A DNA stretch of 64,000 bases from JAJDUF01 sp965238265 (lineage in GTDB: Bacteria; Chloroflexota; UBA11872; UBA12225; JAJDUF01), in NCBI GenBank assembly GCA_965238265.1, contig OZ250185.1:3658001-3722000 (forward strand). The letters are read 5' to 3'. The position numbers and the translations under genes were made by a program. The notes beneath the pieces are model-generated. The model was not told the DNA's origin. It did not search any database and saw nothing but the letters and a program-made list of their open reading frames with translations. Shown here piece by piece: positions 1-8,517 of the stretch. Positions within the stretch are counted from its first letter, which is position 1. Each line of letters starts with the position of its first letter.

Positions 1-2122
1 CGTCGCTGGACCGGATCACGGTGACTGTTGCGCCCCGTGCTTCCAGGTGTGCCACGACGGCAACATCACCCTTCGCTACCTCTGTAGGGGGGTCTACCAA
101 GAGGACAATCCGGGTGTCCGGCGGCAGCGGTGCCGAGGAGTCCGGCGCCGAGAGCTGCGGGAGCAGCGGCCGGAGTGTCGCCGGGTCGCTCAGATGGCGC
201 AATCGCTGCTCACTGGCCGCCAGCGAGTCCGAAATCCGCTGCATCTCCAACTCCCATTGCGCCACTGCCACCGCCGGCTCCTGCTCGGGCCGCCAGCGAG
301 CCGCCTCCGCCGCGATGGCGGGTCGCAACTCCGCCACAAGCGCGGCGAGACGCACCCGCACGGTCTCGGTAGCCAGCGCCCCGGTGAGATGCCGCTCAAC
401 CTGCGCGGTGAAGTAGGCTTGATACTGCGGATTGGTCAAGAGACTGGCCAGGATCGGGATGAGTGGGCCGTCCGCACCACTGTCAACCACTACTTGGCTG
501 AAAGAAATGTCCTCGGCGGCATCGGTTTCCTGATCCAAGTCAAAGGTTGCCTCGGCGTCCCATACGAACAGCCGCCACCGCGCATCAGGCCCGTCACGCA
601 TTCGGGCCACATACCAGTTGCCGATGCCCCAGTCGGTGTCTCCGGCCCACAACTCGATGATGACGAAGGAAGTGAAGTTCTCGATATCGAGTTGCTGCAC
701 CGCCTGTTCATACTGCGCCACCTCGCGCAAGTCTGCCCCGGTAATCCAATCCACAAACGCATCCCACGCCCCATGCTCCTCAGTGCGAACCACGTCCCAG
801 TCGTCATGGTCGAAGCGCGAGGCCAGGAAAGCCTCGTCAATGCGCTCGGTGAGGTTGTACAGCCCCCAATACGCCCCGTTCAGGTACAGCGCCACCCAGC
901 GCCCTCGGGCCGCCACTTGTCCCATCGCCCCGTGCAACTCCCGCACCAACTGGTCCCGCACGTACACCGCCTCCCCCGCACACTGGGGCACTCCGCGGCA
1001 TTGCCAACTGTCGTGGTATCCAGCCCGCAGCACCAGCCGGTCATACGTCTGCCCCGGCGCCGCCCCAAACAGCGGGTACTCTAACTCGCGCGGCCCATAC
1101 TGCCCCCGGAAGTACAGCCGGAACGACTGCTTGGCCGAATTCTCCCGGCTCACATTCCCGTGGATGCGGAGCCCGGCTCCCACATTGAAGCCTAACTCGC
1201 CCTCCGGCGACAGCCCCTGCACCACCACCGGCCGCTCCCAGTCCCGGCCGCGCTCCTCCGCGTTGGTATAGATCCCCGTCGCCTCATCCCACAGGTGAGC
1301 CGGATCAGTGACCAGCGACAGCACCGGCAGACCGGTGCCCTCCCCCACCAGATACGTCGCCGTGGTCATGGCGCTCACCGGCACGCCGTCGCGCAGTGCT
1401 ACCGCCCGCAGCACCATCGTCTCCGTCACCGCCACGGGCGCTGTGTACACCTGGCCGTCCACCGTCGGGTCGGCCCCATCCAGCGAGTAATACACCGTAG
1501 CTCTCCGGACCGGGACCTCCAGGCGCACCGTCACCGGGCCAGCATAGCGCCCACTGCCCGGCGTAATTACCACCGGCGGCGTGCCCGGTGCCGCCCGCGG
1601 ACGGGTCGTATTTGCCTCTCCGGGAGTTGGTGTTGGGTAGGCGACCCACTGGTCGGACCCCACCAGCCGCCCTAGCGAGACGTCCGCCTCCTGTGCGCCG
1701 AACGTCACCTCATCCACCACTTGCCCATCCGGACCGAACAAGCCCACATACTCTCCGCCGCGGCTCAACCGGAAGCTTGTGTGCCACCCCTCCGGTGTCA
1801 CCTGGTCTATGCCGGAGGCCCACACCACCAGAAAGGCGCGGGGGGCCAGCGTGGCGGTTGGCAAGGACCACTTGGCCGGCTCGTCGGGATCGTCGGTGAG
1901 GGTGTAGCCGTGGAGGGGGATGGACGTGGACGTGGGGTTGTGCAGCTCGATCCAGTCGGAGTAGCCGCCCTGGTCGTCGGCTACCGTGCGCGTATTGGCC
2001 GCCTGGACCTCGGTGATGAGGACACTGGGGGAGGCGGCTTGCACCGCCGGCAGGCCACTCGTTAGCCCGGCCAAGAGCAGCCCCAGCACTAGCGCGCGAC
2101 TAAGGACGATCAGCCGGCGCAT
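1..2122 (-). CDS. CotH-kinase family secreted protein with lamin-tail domain (3' end beyond window)
   Basis: Partial gene. The ATG is at 2122, preceded by GAGGA, and the frame is open to the window edge, so about 707 codons are visible and the C-terminus is missing. Residues 1-29 look like a signal peptide. Then come a lamin-tail-type domain (about 30-150; DWIELHNPT, FRLSRGGEYVGLFG), a chitobiase C-terminal-like sandwich (about 165-245; YYSLDGADPTVDG) and a CotH kinase-like domain (about 255-560; LRIHGN, KQSFRLYFRG, WGLYNLTERID, LFVWDAE). CotH proteins of Bacillus are secreted atypical kinases; whether this one is active is inference. A close paralogue lies at 21517-24153. The two genes also share about 100 bases of leader, so this is a segmental duplication. 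Confidence 0.85.
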   Translation of the reverse strand, partial: MRRLIVLSRALVLGLLLAGLTSGLPAVQAASPSVLITEVQAANTRTVADDQGGYSDWIELHNPTSTSIPLHGYTLTDDPDEPAKWSLPTATLAPRAFLVVWASGIDQVTPEGWHTSFRLSRGGEYVGLFGPDGQVVDEVTFGAQEADVSLGRLVGSDQWVAYPTPTPGEANTTRPRAAPGTPPVVITPGSGRYAGPVTVRLEVPVRRATVYYSLDGADPTVDGQVYTAPVAVTETMVLRAVALRDGVPVSAMTTATYLVGEGTGLPVLSLVTDPAHLWDEATGIYTNAEERGRDWERPVVVQGLSPEGELGFNVGAGLRIHGNVSRENSAKQSFRLYFRGQYGPRELEYPLFGAAPGQTYDRLVLRAGYHDSWQCRGVPQCAGEAVYVRDQLVRELHGAMGQVAARGRWVALYLNGAYWGLYNLTERIDEAFLASRFDHDDWDVVRTEEHGAWDAFVDWITGADLREVAQYEQAVQQLDIENFTSFVIIELWAGDTDWGIGNWYVARMRDGPDARWRLFVWDAEATFDLDQETDAAEDISFSQVVVDSGADGPLIPILASLLTNPQYQAYFTAQVERHLTGALATETVRVRLAALVAELRPAIAAEAARWRPEQEPAVAVAQWELEMQRISDSLAASEQRLRHLSDPATLRPLLPQLSAPDSSAPLPPDTRIVLLVDPPTEVAKGDVAVVAHLEARGATVTVIRSSD

Positions 2123-2290
2123 GGGGACATCCTCGCTACCACACCTGCAGTGGGGAATTAGAGCCCGCCCACTCTCAAGAGACTATGGCTCCGAGACTAA
2201 CAGTCCGCGCACTATACCACCAAACGACGGGCTGGGTGGATACCCGCTTGTTCAGGAAACACCATGGCCTTGACAACGCCACCGCCGGGC
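2123..2290. repeat. duplicated leader of the CotH genes, copy 1
   Basis: This stretch matches the sequence upstream of the second CotH gene (24154-24415) with about 85-90% identity by eye, including the phrases CTCAAGAGAC and ACTATACCAC. In this copy the two conserved blocks join at 2210/2211. In the other copy about 108 bp separate them. On the minus strand it holds a TATAGT (2211-2216) that could be a -10 box. Confidence 0.6.
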
Positions 2291-2363
2291 ATGAGCCTGG
2301 TTTCAGGCCGTGCATTTCGCCTCGCCCTGTCTACGTGGTGGGTGAGGCGCCAAGGCGGCTCCC

Positions 2364-2963
2364 TCATTTTTCCGCGATGAGCATGATGCCCGTGCTCTCG
2401 CGTGTCAGCTCGGCGCCGGTCAGGCTGCCGTAGGCGGCTACCAACCGCAAGCCGGCGCCTTCCAGAAAACCGCTCGACCAGCCACGTACCAGCCAGCCAT
2501 CGCGGTTGACGACGACATCGAGGAGGTAACGCCCGCCCGGTTTGAGCACCCGCTGGTTCTCGGCCTCTTCTGCGAAGCACTCGAATTCACTGAGGGTGTG
2601 GGTCACGTAGTCAAAACGCCCGGTCCACGCCGCCGGCAGGTGGCGCATGTCGGCGCGTTGCCAGGCGACGCTGACGCCCGCCTGCGCCGCGGCCTGCTGT
2701 GCTCGCGCCAACATCGCCTGGCTCAAGTCACAGCCGGTGACCATGAAGCCACGCTGCGCCAACGGCACCGTAATCCATCCTCGACCACAGGCGAGGTCCA
2801 GCAGGCGCGCTCCCGGCTGCGTCCCCAGCAGCGCTACGACACTCTCTACGTGGAGCGGCTCTTGCTCCGGATCGAACGCCGGCGGCCAGAACCACGAGAA
2901 GCGCTCGTCCGCGTACATGACCTTCCAAGACAGCGTGCCGGTCACGGTGCGTTCTTTCCTCAC
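2364..2963 (-). CDS. SAM-dependent methyltransferase (class I)
   Basis: Protein of 199 aa. Motif I of class I methyltransferases is clear (LLDLACGRGW, about residues 53-62), followed by an acidic motif II region (VTGCDLSQAML) and the post-motif LKPGGRYLLD. The opening MYADERFSWFWPP is typical of small methyltransferases of the Methyltransf_11/25 type, so the ATG at residue 16 (2918) is an alternative start. The protein is shorter than the usual 240-260 aa. The stretches after HTLSEFE and after NRDGWLV look abridged, which suggests internal deletions and possibly reduced function. The substrate cannot be told. It is a single gene flanked by repeats. Confidence 0.7.
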   Translation of the reverse strand: MRKERTVTGTLSWKVMYADERFSWFWPPAFDPEQEPLHVESVVALLGTQPGARLLDLACGRGWITVPLAQRGFMVTGCDLSQAMLARAQQAAAQAGVSVAWQRADMRHLPAAWTGRFDYVTHTLSEFECFAEEAENQRVLKPGGRYLLDVVVNRDGWLVRGWSSGFLEGAGLRLVAAYGSLTGAELTRESTGIMLIAEK

Positions 2964-2975
2964 TGCGGCTACGAG

Positions 2976-3022
2976 GCTCTGTTGACATTACCCGGTCATT
3001 CCCGCTTTCGCGGGCATTCAGG
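2976..3022. repeat. REP-like palindrome with TTGACATT..CCCGGTCATTCCCGC
   Basis: Copy of a dispersed element whose core is CCCGCTTTCGCGGG, flanked by CTGTTGACATT and CCGGTCATT. Related copies are at 8463-8504, 21050-21106 and, in part, 24381-24450. With the palindrome at 3138-3196 it fills most of the 308-base gap between the methyltransferase and the sialidase. No gene is seen in that gap. Confidence 0.7.
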
Positions 3023-3137
3023 CCCCCATGGCCCCCCTGATAAGGGTAGGGTTTTTTGCGTGGGGCTACAGACCCACCCCCGGCCACTGGACTGCGGCTT
3101 CCGCCGCAGTGACGAGACGGGAATGACCGGCGGCAGA

Positions 3138-3196
3138 CTCCCCCTCTCCACATGGTGGAGAGGGGGCCGGGGGGTGAGGCCGGGGGGTGAGGCCGG
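3138..3196. repeat. long GC hairpin of the CTCACCCCCCGGCCCC family
   Basis: CCCCCTCTCCAC / GTGGAGAGGGGG inverted repeat followed by GGCCGGGGGGTGAGG, with the last part doubled. The same family occurs at 5335-5390, 7773-7844, 10143-10200 and 21512-21560, always at gene ends. Confidence 0.7.
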
Positions 3197-3271
3197 CCAG
3201 TGTATACCTGTCACCGATCCTGGCCGGCCTGTAAACTGCCGTTCAGTTGCACAACGCAAGGGAGGGAAGTA

Positions 3272-4399
3272 ATGATGACAAGCTCGAAAGCTGCCGCAAC
3301 GGGGCAAGACGCCGGGCGGATGTCACGCTTCCGGCAAGTAGCGCCGGGAACGCTGGAAATCCACCGCGAGCGAGTGGTGGAGCGCTTTCTGGTGGTCAAT
3401 GCCGGTGGCTACTGGCCCGTGATGACCCTCTTGCCCACCGGTCGGGTGGTCGTTGTGGCGCGTACCGATGACTTCCATCTCGGCCAACGGGGACGGCTGG
3501 CAGCGTTCGTCTCGGATGACGGCGGCGAATCGTGGAGCTACCCGTTTCATATTGACCCCCGTGGCCCGGACGACCGCAATCCGGCCGTCGGGGTAACACC
3601 CGATGGCATACTGCTCTGCGCCTTCTATCGGGCCGACTGTTATGAGAACGGCGTCTACGGCCGTGAAACCAACCGTCCTTTCGATGTTGTGCTGAGTCGG
3701 TCCGAGGACGGGGGTGAAACGTGGTCCAGCGCCGAGCCGATTGCCTCGGTCGTTGGTGAGAGCGGGGGCGTCTTCGGGCGTATTGCCGTCACCGTGGACG
3801 GCGACCTGCTGATGCCCTACTACAAGTATCACCCCACCGAGGCGCCATACCGCGAAACCGGGTTTCTGCAATCGCAGGATAACGGCCGCACCTGGTCCGC
3901 ATTTCGCTCCATTGCGACCGAATACAATGAAAGCTCAATCCTGCCGCTCCCGGACGGGCGGCTCTTGGTGGCCATACGTGCCAACGAGGGGGGCCATACG
4001 GCCCTCACGGAGTCGACCGACGGCGGCGCGACGTGGACCGAGCCACAGCCGGTGACCGGGCCGAACGAGCATCCCCCCGATCTGCTCTTGCTGGCCGACG
4101 GGCGCGTGCTGCTCACCTACGGCCGCCGCCGGGCACCCTTCGGTGTCCGGGGGATGGTCAGCCACGATCAGGCGCAGACATGGCGCAACAACGAGCGGCT
4201 CGTCTTAGTCGCCGATAGCACAACCAGAGACTGCGGGTATCCTAGCTCGATCCAGCTGGCCGACGGCAGCATCCTGACCGCCTACTACGCAGTAGAGAGC
4301 AGCGGCTTCTGGCCCGGCAGCTACGGCTGGCACCACGGCGAGGGCACCCTGGGGCCGCACTGCGCGGTCGTGAAGTACCACGCCGACGATCTCCCCTGA
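3272..4399 (+). CDS. BNR-repeat sialidase-like glycoside hydrolase
   Basis: Protein of 375 aa. The start is the ATG at 3272, six bases after GGAGG (3261-3265); the frame extends upstream to 3200 but without support. At least five Asp-box repeats (S-x-D-x-G-x-T-W) are visible: SDDGGESW, SEDGGETW, SQDNGRTW, STDGGATW and the degenerate SHDQAQTW, as in six-bladed sialidase/BNR propellers. No signal peptide is visible, so the product is probably cytoplasmic. Neighbours include a sulfatase (5665-7206), so breakdown of acidic or sulfated host glycans is plausible. Exo-sialidase activity is not proven; related BNR proteins cleave other sugars or only bind them. Confidence 0.8.
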   Translation: MMTSSKAAATGQDAGRMSRFRQVAPGTLEIHRERVVERFLVVNAGGYWPVMTLLPTGRVVVVARTDDFHLGQRGRLAAFVSDDGGESWSYPFHIDPRGPDDRNPAVGVTPDGILLCAFYRADCYENGVYGRETNRPFDVVLSRSEDGGETWSSAEPIASVVGESGGVFGRIAVTVDGDLLMPYYKYHPTEAPYRETGFLQSQDNGRTWSAFRSIATEYNESSILPLPDGRLLVAIRANEGGHTALTESTDGGATWTEPQPVTGPNEHPPDLLLLADGRVLLTYGRRRAPFGVRGMVSHDQAQTWRNNERLVLVADSTTRDCGYPSSIQLADGSILTAYYAVESSGFWPGSYGWHHGEGTLGPHCAVVKYHADDLP

Positions 4400-4461
4400 C
4401 AGGGGTAGGGACGGGACGGGCCTCACCCCTCGACCCTGAACGCGGTCCTATCGGCGCAAGG

Positions 4462-5262
4462 CTACCGGTCCGCTTGCCGCCGGCGTAGCTCCGCCTCAAG
4501 CTGCCGTATTCTTTCCTCGGCAGCCTGGCGGGCGGCCTGCTCGGCCAGCCGGCCAGCCTGCTCGATGGCGGCCTGCGCCTCAGCCGCCTCACGCGCAGCC
4601 CACACCTGCTGCCAACCCTCCAGATAGGCGTCCGTGGCCGGATCGTACAACCGCGGCCACCCGTTGTCCCAGCACAGGCTCAACCTCAGTACATCGCTGT
4701 ATCCCTTGAGGATGCCGTCCGGCGCCGTGGTCAACTCAATGGGCTGGTACTCCCCGTCCACCAGCCGGTCTCCGGCCAGCTTCTCCCCGTGATAGTCGCC
4801 ATCCTTCGGATCGAAGCGCCAGTATTCCGGGACGCCAATGTGGGCGTAGATGTCCCGCTTCCGGCCCACGTCCTCCTGCCCGGTGCTGGACGAAGCGATC
4901 TCCAGCACCCAATCCGGCGGCTTGCCCACTTCCCAGGGCAGATAGAGCTTGCGCGGCCGGATGGCCTGCGCATCCACGCCAAAGGCCAGATACACGTCCG
5001 GGGAGACGCGGATATTGAGGTCGCGGGGGTCGTAGCAGATAATCGTGTTGGCATCGAGAAAGACATCGGGCCGGCGGTTGAAGTCGGTGAAATGGGCGCG
5101 GAGTAGGCCCAGGATTGCTTCCAGCTGGAGATTTTGTTCCATCGCGTCAGGCTTCAGGACCGGTTCGTGGGGATCGAAGTCGAGGCGGGCGTAGTCAATG
5201 GTGCCCTGCTGGCGGTAGGGCCATATCCCGATAGTGGACGCGGGCGCAGTGGTCGTCATGGT
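4462..5262 (-). CDS. Uma2-family restriction-endonuclease-like protein
   Basis: Protein of 266 aa from the ATG at 5262. A TTG at 5289 would add nine residues but lies at the probable transcription start. The PD-(D/E)xK-like core is recognisable: SPDVYL, WVLEIAS and the GRKRDIYAHIGVPEYW block near residues 115-165. The C-terminal ~50 residues are an Ala/Glu/Arg-rich coiled coil. Uma2 (DUF820) proteins are abundant in cyanobacteria and Chloroflexota. Their biological role is unsettled; a nuclease fold is well supported. Confidence 0.8.
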   Translation of the reverse strand, partial: TMTTTAPASTIGIWPYRQQGTIDYARLDFDPHEPVLKPDAMEQNLQLEAILGLLRAHFTDFNRRPDVFLDANTIICYDPRDLNIRVSPDVYLAFGVDAQAIRPRKLYLPWEVGKPPDWVLEIASSSTGQEDVGRKRDIYAHIGVPEYWRFDPKDGDYHGEKLAGDRLVDGEYQPIELTTAPDGILKGYSDVLRLSLCWDNGWPRLYDPATDAYLEGWQQVWAAREAAEAQAAIEQAGRLAEQAARQAAEERIRQLEAELRRRQADR

Positions 5263-5293
5263 AGGTCTCGGGGCAGTGCGCGGGTACAAGGCG

Positions 5294-5299
5294 ATTATA
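5294..5299 (-). promoter_or_regulatory. -10 box TATAAT of the Uma2 gene
   Basis: A perfect TATAAT on the minus strand, 32 bases before the chosen ATG. No convincing -35 is seen at 17 bases. It argues against the upstream TTG start at 5289. Confidence 0.4.
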
Positions 5300-5334
5300 G
5301 CGCATGCGCCTCACGCCGCCGGGAGGCACGGCCG

Positions 5335-5390
5335 CACCTCACCCCCCGGCCCCCGCTCCACCTGTGGAGCGGGAGAGTCTGCTGCCCGTC
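5335..5390. repeat. GC hairpin of the CTCACCCCCCGGCCCC family
   Basis: CTCACCCCCCGGCCCCCGCTCCAC next to the complementary GTGGAGCGGGAG. With the unit at 5538-5580 it occupies much of the ~400-base gap 5263-5664, in which no gene is seen. A TTGCGGCTTCCGCCGCAA palindrome at about 5492-5509 lies between them. Confidence 0.65.
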
Positions 5391-5537
5391 ATGCTATGAG
5401 AATAGGTTGTTCCGCGGCCTGGAGTGACGGTGCTGGTTCCCGTATCGTCACTGCGGCGGAAGCTGCGGCCCAGTCCCCGACCACTGGATTGCGGCTTCCG
5501 CCGCAATGACAGCCATCATTTTCACGCCCTGCGGTGG

Positions 5538-5580
5538 CCTTGACAAGGCCATGGTGTTTCCCGCTTGCGCGGGAAACCAG
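5538..5580. repeat. REP-like palindrome GTTTCCCGCTTGCGCGGGAAAC
   Basis: Inverted repeat TTTCCCGC-TT-GCGCGGGAAA preceded by CCTTGACAAGGCCATGG. The same arrangement, inverted, follows the second CotH gene leader at 24381-24415. Confidence 0.6.
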
Positions 5581-5664
5581 GCCCTCTACCCTGTGCGCTC
5601 TGTGCGCTCTGTGGCACACTGACCCCGCCGGAATGACGACTGACCACGAGCCACGGAGGATCAT

Positions 5665-7206
5665 ATGGGCAGCGACGGGACACCGGCAGACCAACCGAAT
5701 GTGCTCGTCTTCTTTTGCGATCAGCTGCGGCGTGACTTGCTCGGTTGCTATGGCGATACGCTGGTACGCACGCCACACATTGACGCGCTGGCGTCGGAAG
5801 CGGTGGTCTTCGATCAATACTACACGCCTACTCCGATCTGCTCCCCGGCCCGCGCCAGCCTGATGACCGGCCTCTATCCGCACGAGCACCACATGTTCAA
5901 CAACTCCTCACCGAGCTACTCGTACTGTCAGCACCTCCGTCCTGACCTCTGGATGCTGCCCGACTGGATTGCCGCGGAGACGAACTACGAATCCGCCTAT
6001 TTCGGGAAGTGGCACATCGGGCCGGTCGAGGACCTCTACAATTCGCGCTTCGAGCATACGCAGCAGCCCGATCCCAGCCGCCCGGCCGCGCTGAACAACT
6101 CCCACTGGCACCCGAACACGTCGCTCGGCCCTTTGGTAAAGAGCGTCGGCGACGGCAAGGCGGGGACGCTCGACGTGCCGATGGAGGGATTTCCCGACGT
6201 GGTGGCGGCCCGGATGTCTCAGGACTTCCTCCGCACCCGCGATACCGGTCGGCCGTTTGCGCTGTTCTGCGCGTTTCCGGGGCCGCACTCGCCGTGGATG
6301 GTGCCGGACGAGTTCGGCCTTCGCTACACCCCCCAAGACATTCCGATCTGGCCCAACCGTTACGACCGCTTCGAGGGCAAGCCGCTCTATCAGCGCAAGC
6401 TGCGGCTGCTTGACGACTTGAAGAATCCCCATACCGTCGCCGAGGCGGACTTGCAGGCATTGCTGGCCTGCTGCTTCTCGTACTTGGAGCTGATTGACGG
6501 CATGGTTGGCGAGGTGGTGGCGACGCTCAAGGAGCAAGGACTCTACGACCAAACGGCCATCGTCTTCACGACCGACCATGGGGACATGGCCAAGTCGCAC
6601 GGCTACATCAGCAAGGGCGGCTACCCGTACCAGGAGATTTACCACCTGCCCATGCTCTTCAAGCCGCCAGCGCCAAGCGAAAGCCGGCTGACCGGCCGCC
6701 GGCGCGTGAGCGCACCGGCCCACCACATGGATGTCACGGCGACGCTGCTCCACCTGATGTCGGGCGAGGAGCAGGAACGGATGGGGCCGCAGCAGCTACA
6801 CGGCAGGTCCCTGCTACCGCTAGTTGGCCAGAGCCGCACCACAGATTCCCATAGGATGTGCGGCTCTGGCCAGCTACTGCTGCAAGGCGGCGACTGGTAC
6901 AAGCCGGTACACTACGGAGAATTCCACGGCGACTGGTACGGGCATTATTCATCGCGGTTCGTCACCGACGGCAGATGGAAAGTGGTCTGGAACTTGGGCG
7001 ACTTGTGCGAGCTGTACGATCTGCAGGAAGACCCGCACGAGCTGACGAACCGCTTCTATGACCCGGCCTACCGCGCAGTACGGGGCCGGTACTTCGACAT
7101 GCTGCTCGACGAGGCGCGGCGATATGGTGACGCACAGGTAGGCGCCTTCTCGGCCGCAGTCGAGCAACAGATAGCCGACCTGATGGGTCAACCGCTCCCG
7201 CAATAA
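5665..7206 (+). CDS. sulfatase (type I, formylglycine-dependent)
   Basis: Protein of 513 aa starting at the ATG after GGAGGA (5655-5660). It is a clear alkaline-phosphatase-fold sulfatase: N-terminal metal site NVLVFFCDQLRRD, then the signature C-S-P-A-R with Cys59 as the residue that a formylglycine-generating enzyme would oxidise, FGKWHIG near 110, and the second metal-site block FTTDHGDMAKSHG near 300. No signal peptide, so a cytoplasmic enzyme on imported sulfate esters is likely. The substrate is unknown. No maturase gene is seen in the window. Together with the sialidase upstream it suggests use of complex sulfated or acidic glycans. Confidence 0.9.
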   Translation: MGSDGTPADQPNVLVFFCDQLRRDLLGCYGDTLVRTPHIDALASEAVVFDQYYTPTPICSPARASLMTGLYPHEHHMFNNSSPSYSYCQHLRPDLWMLPDWIAAETNYESAYFGKWHIGPVEDLYNSRFEHTQQPDPSRPAALNNSHWHPNTSLGPLVKSVGDGKAGTLDVPMEGFPDVVAARMSQDFLRTRDTGRPFALFCAFPGPHSPWMVPDEFGLRYTPQDIPIWPNRYDRFEGKPLYQRKLRLLDDLKNPHTVAEADLQALLACCFSYLELIDGMVGEVVATLKEQGLYDQTAIVFTTDHGDMAKSHGYISKGGYPYQEIYHLPMLFKPPAPSESRLTGRRRVSAPAHHMDVTATLLHLMSGEEQERMGPQQLHGRSLLPLVGQSRTTDSHRMCGSGQLLLQGGDWYKPVHYGEFHGDWYGHYSSRFVTDGRWKVVWNLGDLCELYDLQEDPHELTNRFYDPAYRAVRGRYFDMLLDEARRYGDAQVGAFSAAVEQQIADLMGQPLPQ

Positions 7207-7222
7207 TCCGGCCGCCAGCGGG

Positions 7223-7747
7223 TCACGCTGCCGCCAGCGCCTGCGCCAATAGCTGCAACGCGGCGAGCGCAAAGGCGGTCATGTTGGCGGCCCGGTCGCT
7301 CTCGCCGGTAGCGACCGTGATGGTAGCCTGCTGTCCGGCGGCGCCGACCACCGCCACGCAGGAGTGGCCGGGCGGATCACCGTAGCGGTTGCCGGTTGGC
7401 CCGGCGGCGCCGGTTTCGCCGATACCCCAGGTGGCATCGAGCCGGCGGCGCACGGCGGCGGCGAGCACCACGGCATGGGCCGGTGTGGCTGCGCGGGGAT
7501 CGGTCAGCCGCGCCGGCTCTGCGTCGAGCAAGAGCGCTTTGGCATCGCCGGTATACACGACACCGCCGCCGCGGAAATAGGCCGAGGCCCCCGGCACCGC
7601 TAACAGGGCCGCGGCAATGAGACCGCCGGACGATGACTCCGCTACTGCGACCGTTGCCCCGGCGGCCCGTAGCAACTCCGCCGCTTCGTGTGCGGCCGGG
7701 AGCAATGCCTCCAGGGAATACTGCTGCCTGTGTACTTGGCCTGCCAT
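7223..7747 (-). CDS. CinA C-terminal domain amidase (nicotinamide-nucleotide amidase-like)
   Basis: Protein of 174 aa from the ATG at 7747, six bases after AGGAGG. The frame continues upstream into a hairpin repeat (7773-7844) that is not part of the gene. Hallmarks of the CinA C-terminal/PncC family are AESSSGGLIAAAL (about 35-47), FRGGGVVYTGDAK, and GETGAAGPTGNRYGDPPG with the HSCVAV strand. The family deamidates nicotinamide mononucleotide in pyridine-nucleotide recycling. The stand-alone domain without the N-terminal MoaB-like part is common. It converges with the sulfatase gene, 16 bases away. Confidence 0.85.
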   Translation of the reverse strand: MAGQVHRQQYSLEALLPAAHEAAELLRAAGATVAVAESSSGGLIAAALLAVPGASAYFRGGGVVYTGDAKALLLDAEPARLTDPRAATPAHAVVLAAAVRRRLDATWGIGETGAAGPTGNRYGDPPGHSCVAVVGAAGQQATITVATGESDRAANMTAFALAALQLLAQALAAA

Positions 7748-7772
7748 CTCGCCTCCTATGCGGGCCTGAACT

Positions 7773-7844
7773 GGCCTCACCCCCCGGCCCCCTCTCCACA
7801 ATGTGGAGAGGGAGAGTCCGCCGGAGGCGGGCAGGGGTGAGGCC
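7773..7844. repeat. GC hairpin of the CTCACCCCCCGGCCCC family
   Basis: CTCTCCAC-AAT-GTGGAGAG hairpin inside CCTCACCCCCCGGCC...GGCAGGGGTGAGGCC arms. It lies between the divergent CinA and PPOX genes. Confidence 0.7.
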
Positions 7845-7956
7845 GCCAGAGCGCCGATGGTTCCTCAAGGTGAACCTTGCTACCATCCAAGCAGATTGTA
7901 CAGTCGGAGCCGCAGGGATAGCGGCCCAGCAGCCGGGCATGAAGGAGCGAGCAACG

Positions 7957-8451
7957 ATGGCTAGTGAAGAGGCCCTGCAGGATCGGAGCGGGATTCCACT
8001 ACGCGGGCTGAGCGATGACGAGATACGAGAGTTCTTGGCGCAGCCGTGGACGTGCCGGTTGGCGACGGTGCAGCCCAGCGGAGCACCCTACGTCGTGCCG
8101 CTCTGGTATGAGTACGATCCGGACGAGCGCTGCTTGTATATAGTGGCTCGCGAGCGCTCCGCCTACGTCGAGCATATCAAGCACGAGCCGCGGGTGGCGG
8201 TCTCTATCGCCGACGACTCGGCCGGCAACCGGCGCGTGCAGTTCGAGGGGCGTGCCGAGATCGTGGAAGGCCCCACAACCGAGGGCCAGTGGGTGCCCAT
8301 GGGCCGCCGGATGGCCGCGCGCTATCTGGGCGCCGAGGACGGCCCCCGGTACCTCATCCCGACCCTCAGCCGACCACGCTACTTGATCCGTATCCGGCCG
8401 TACAAGATGCGTAGCTGGCAAGGCGGCGAGTGGCATCCCCGCTATCGCTAG
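7957..8451 (+). CDS. pyridoxamine 5'-phosphate oxidase-like (PPOX) flavoprotein
   Basis: Protein of 164 aa. The ATG at 7957 follows AAGGAG by nine bases; the long upstream extension of the frame runs through a repeat and is not believed. The split-barrel core is visible: FLAQPWTCRLATVQPSGAP (about 26-44), VPLWYEYDPDERCLYIVARERSAYVEHIK and VAVSIADDSAG, then a C-terminal basic strand YLIRIRPYKMRSWQGGEW. Such proteins bind FMN or F420 and reduce small molecules. The cofactor cannot be decided from sequence. It is a single gene. Confidence 0.8.
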   Translation: MASEEALQDRSGIPLRGLSDDEIREFLAQPWTCRLATVQPSGAPYVVPLWYEYDPDERCLYIVARERSAYVEHIKHEPRVAVSIADDSAGNRRVQFEGRAEIVEGPTTEGQWVPMGRRMAARYLGAEDGPRYLIPTLSRPRYLIRIRPYKMRSWQGGEWHPRYR

Positions 8452-8462
8452 TAGCGCTGTTG

Positions 8463-8504
8463 CCATTTCCCGGTCATTCCTGCTTGCGCGGGAATCCAGT
8501 GCAG
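8463..8504. repeat. REP-like palindrome with GCTGTTGCCATTTCCCGGTCATTCC
   Basis: Same family as 2976-3022 and 21050-21106; core CTGCTTGCGCGGGAATCCAG. It lies 14 bases before the next start codon and may form part of that leader. Confidence 0.65.
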
Positions 8505-8517
8505 AAGGGGGCCTGAG

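Noticed and set aside
47..1084. Long open frame on the plus strand opposite the first CotH gene (and similar ones at 22954-24144, 12032-12529 and 16864-17940)
   Set aside because: Arg/His/Pro-rich, no family features and exactly antisense to well-supported genes; an effect of high GC in codon position three.
7633..7956. N-terminal extension of the PPOX gene
   Set aside because: Runs through the CinA gene on the opposite strand and a hairpin repeat; the ATG at 7957 has a good ribosome site.
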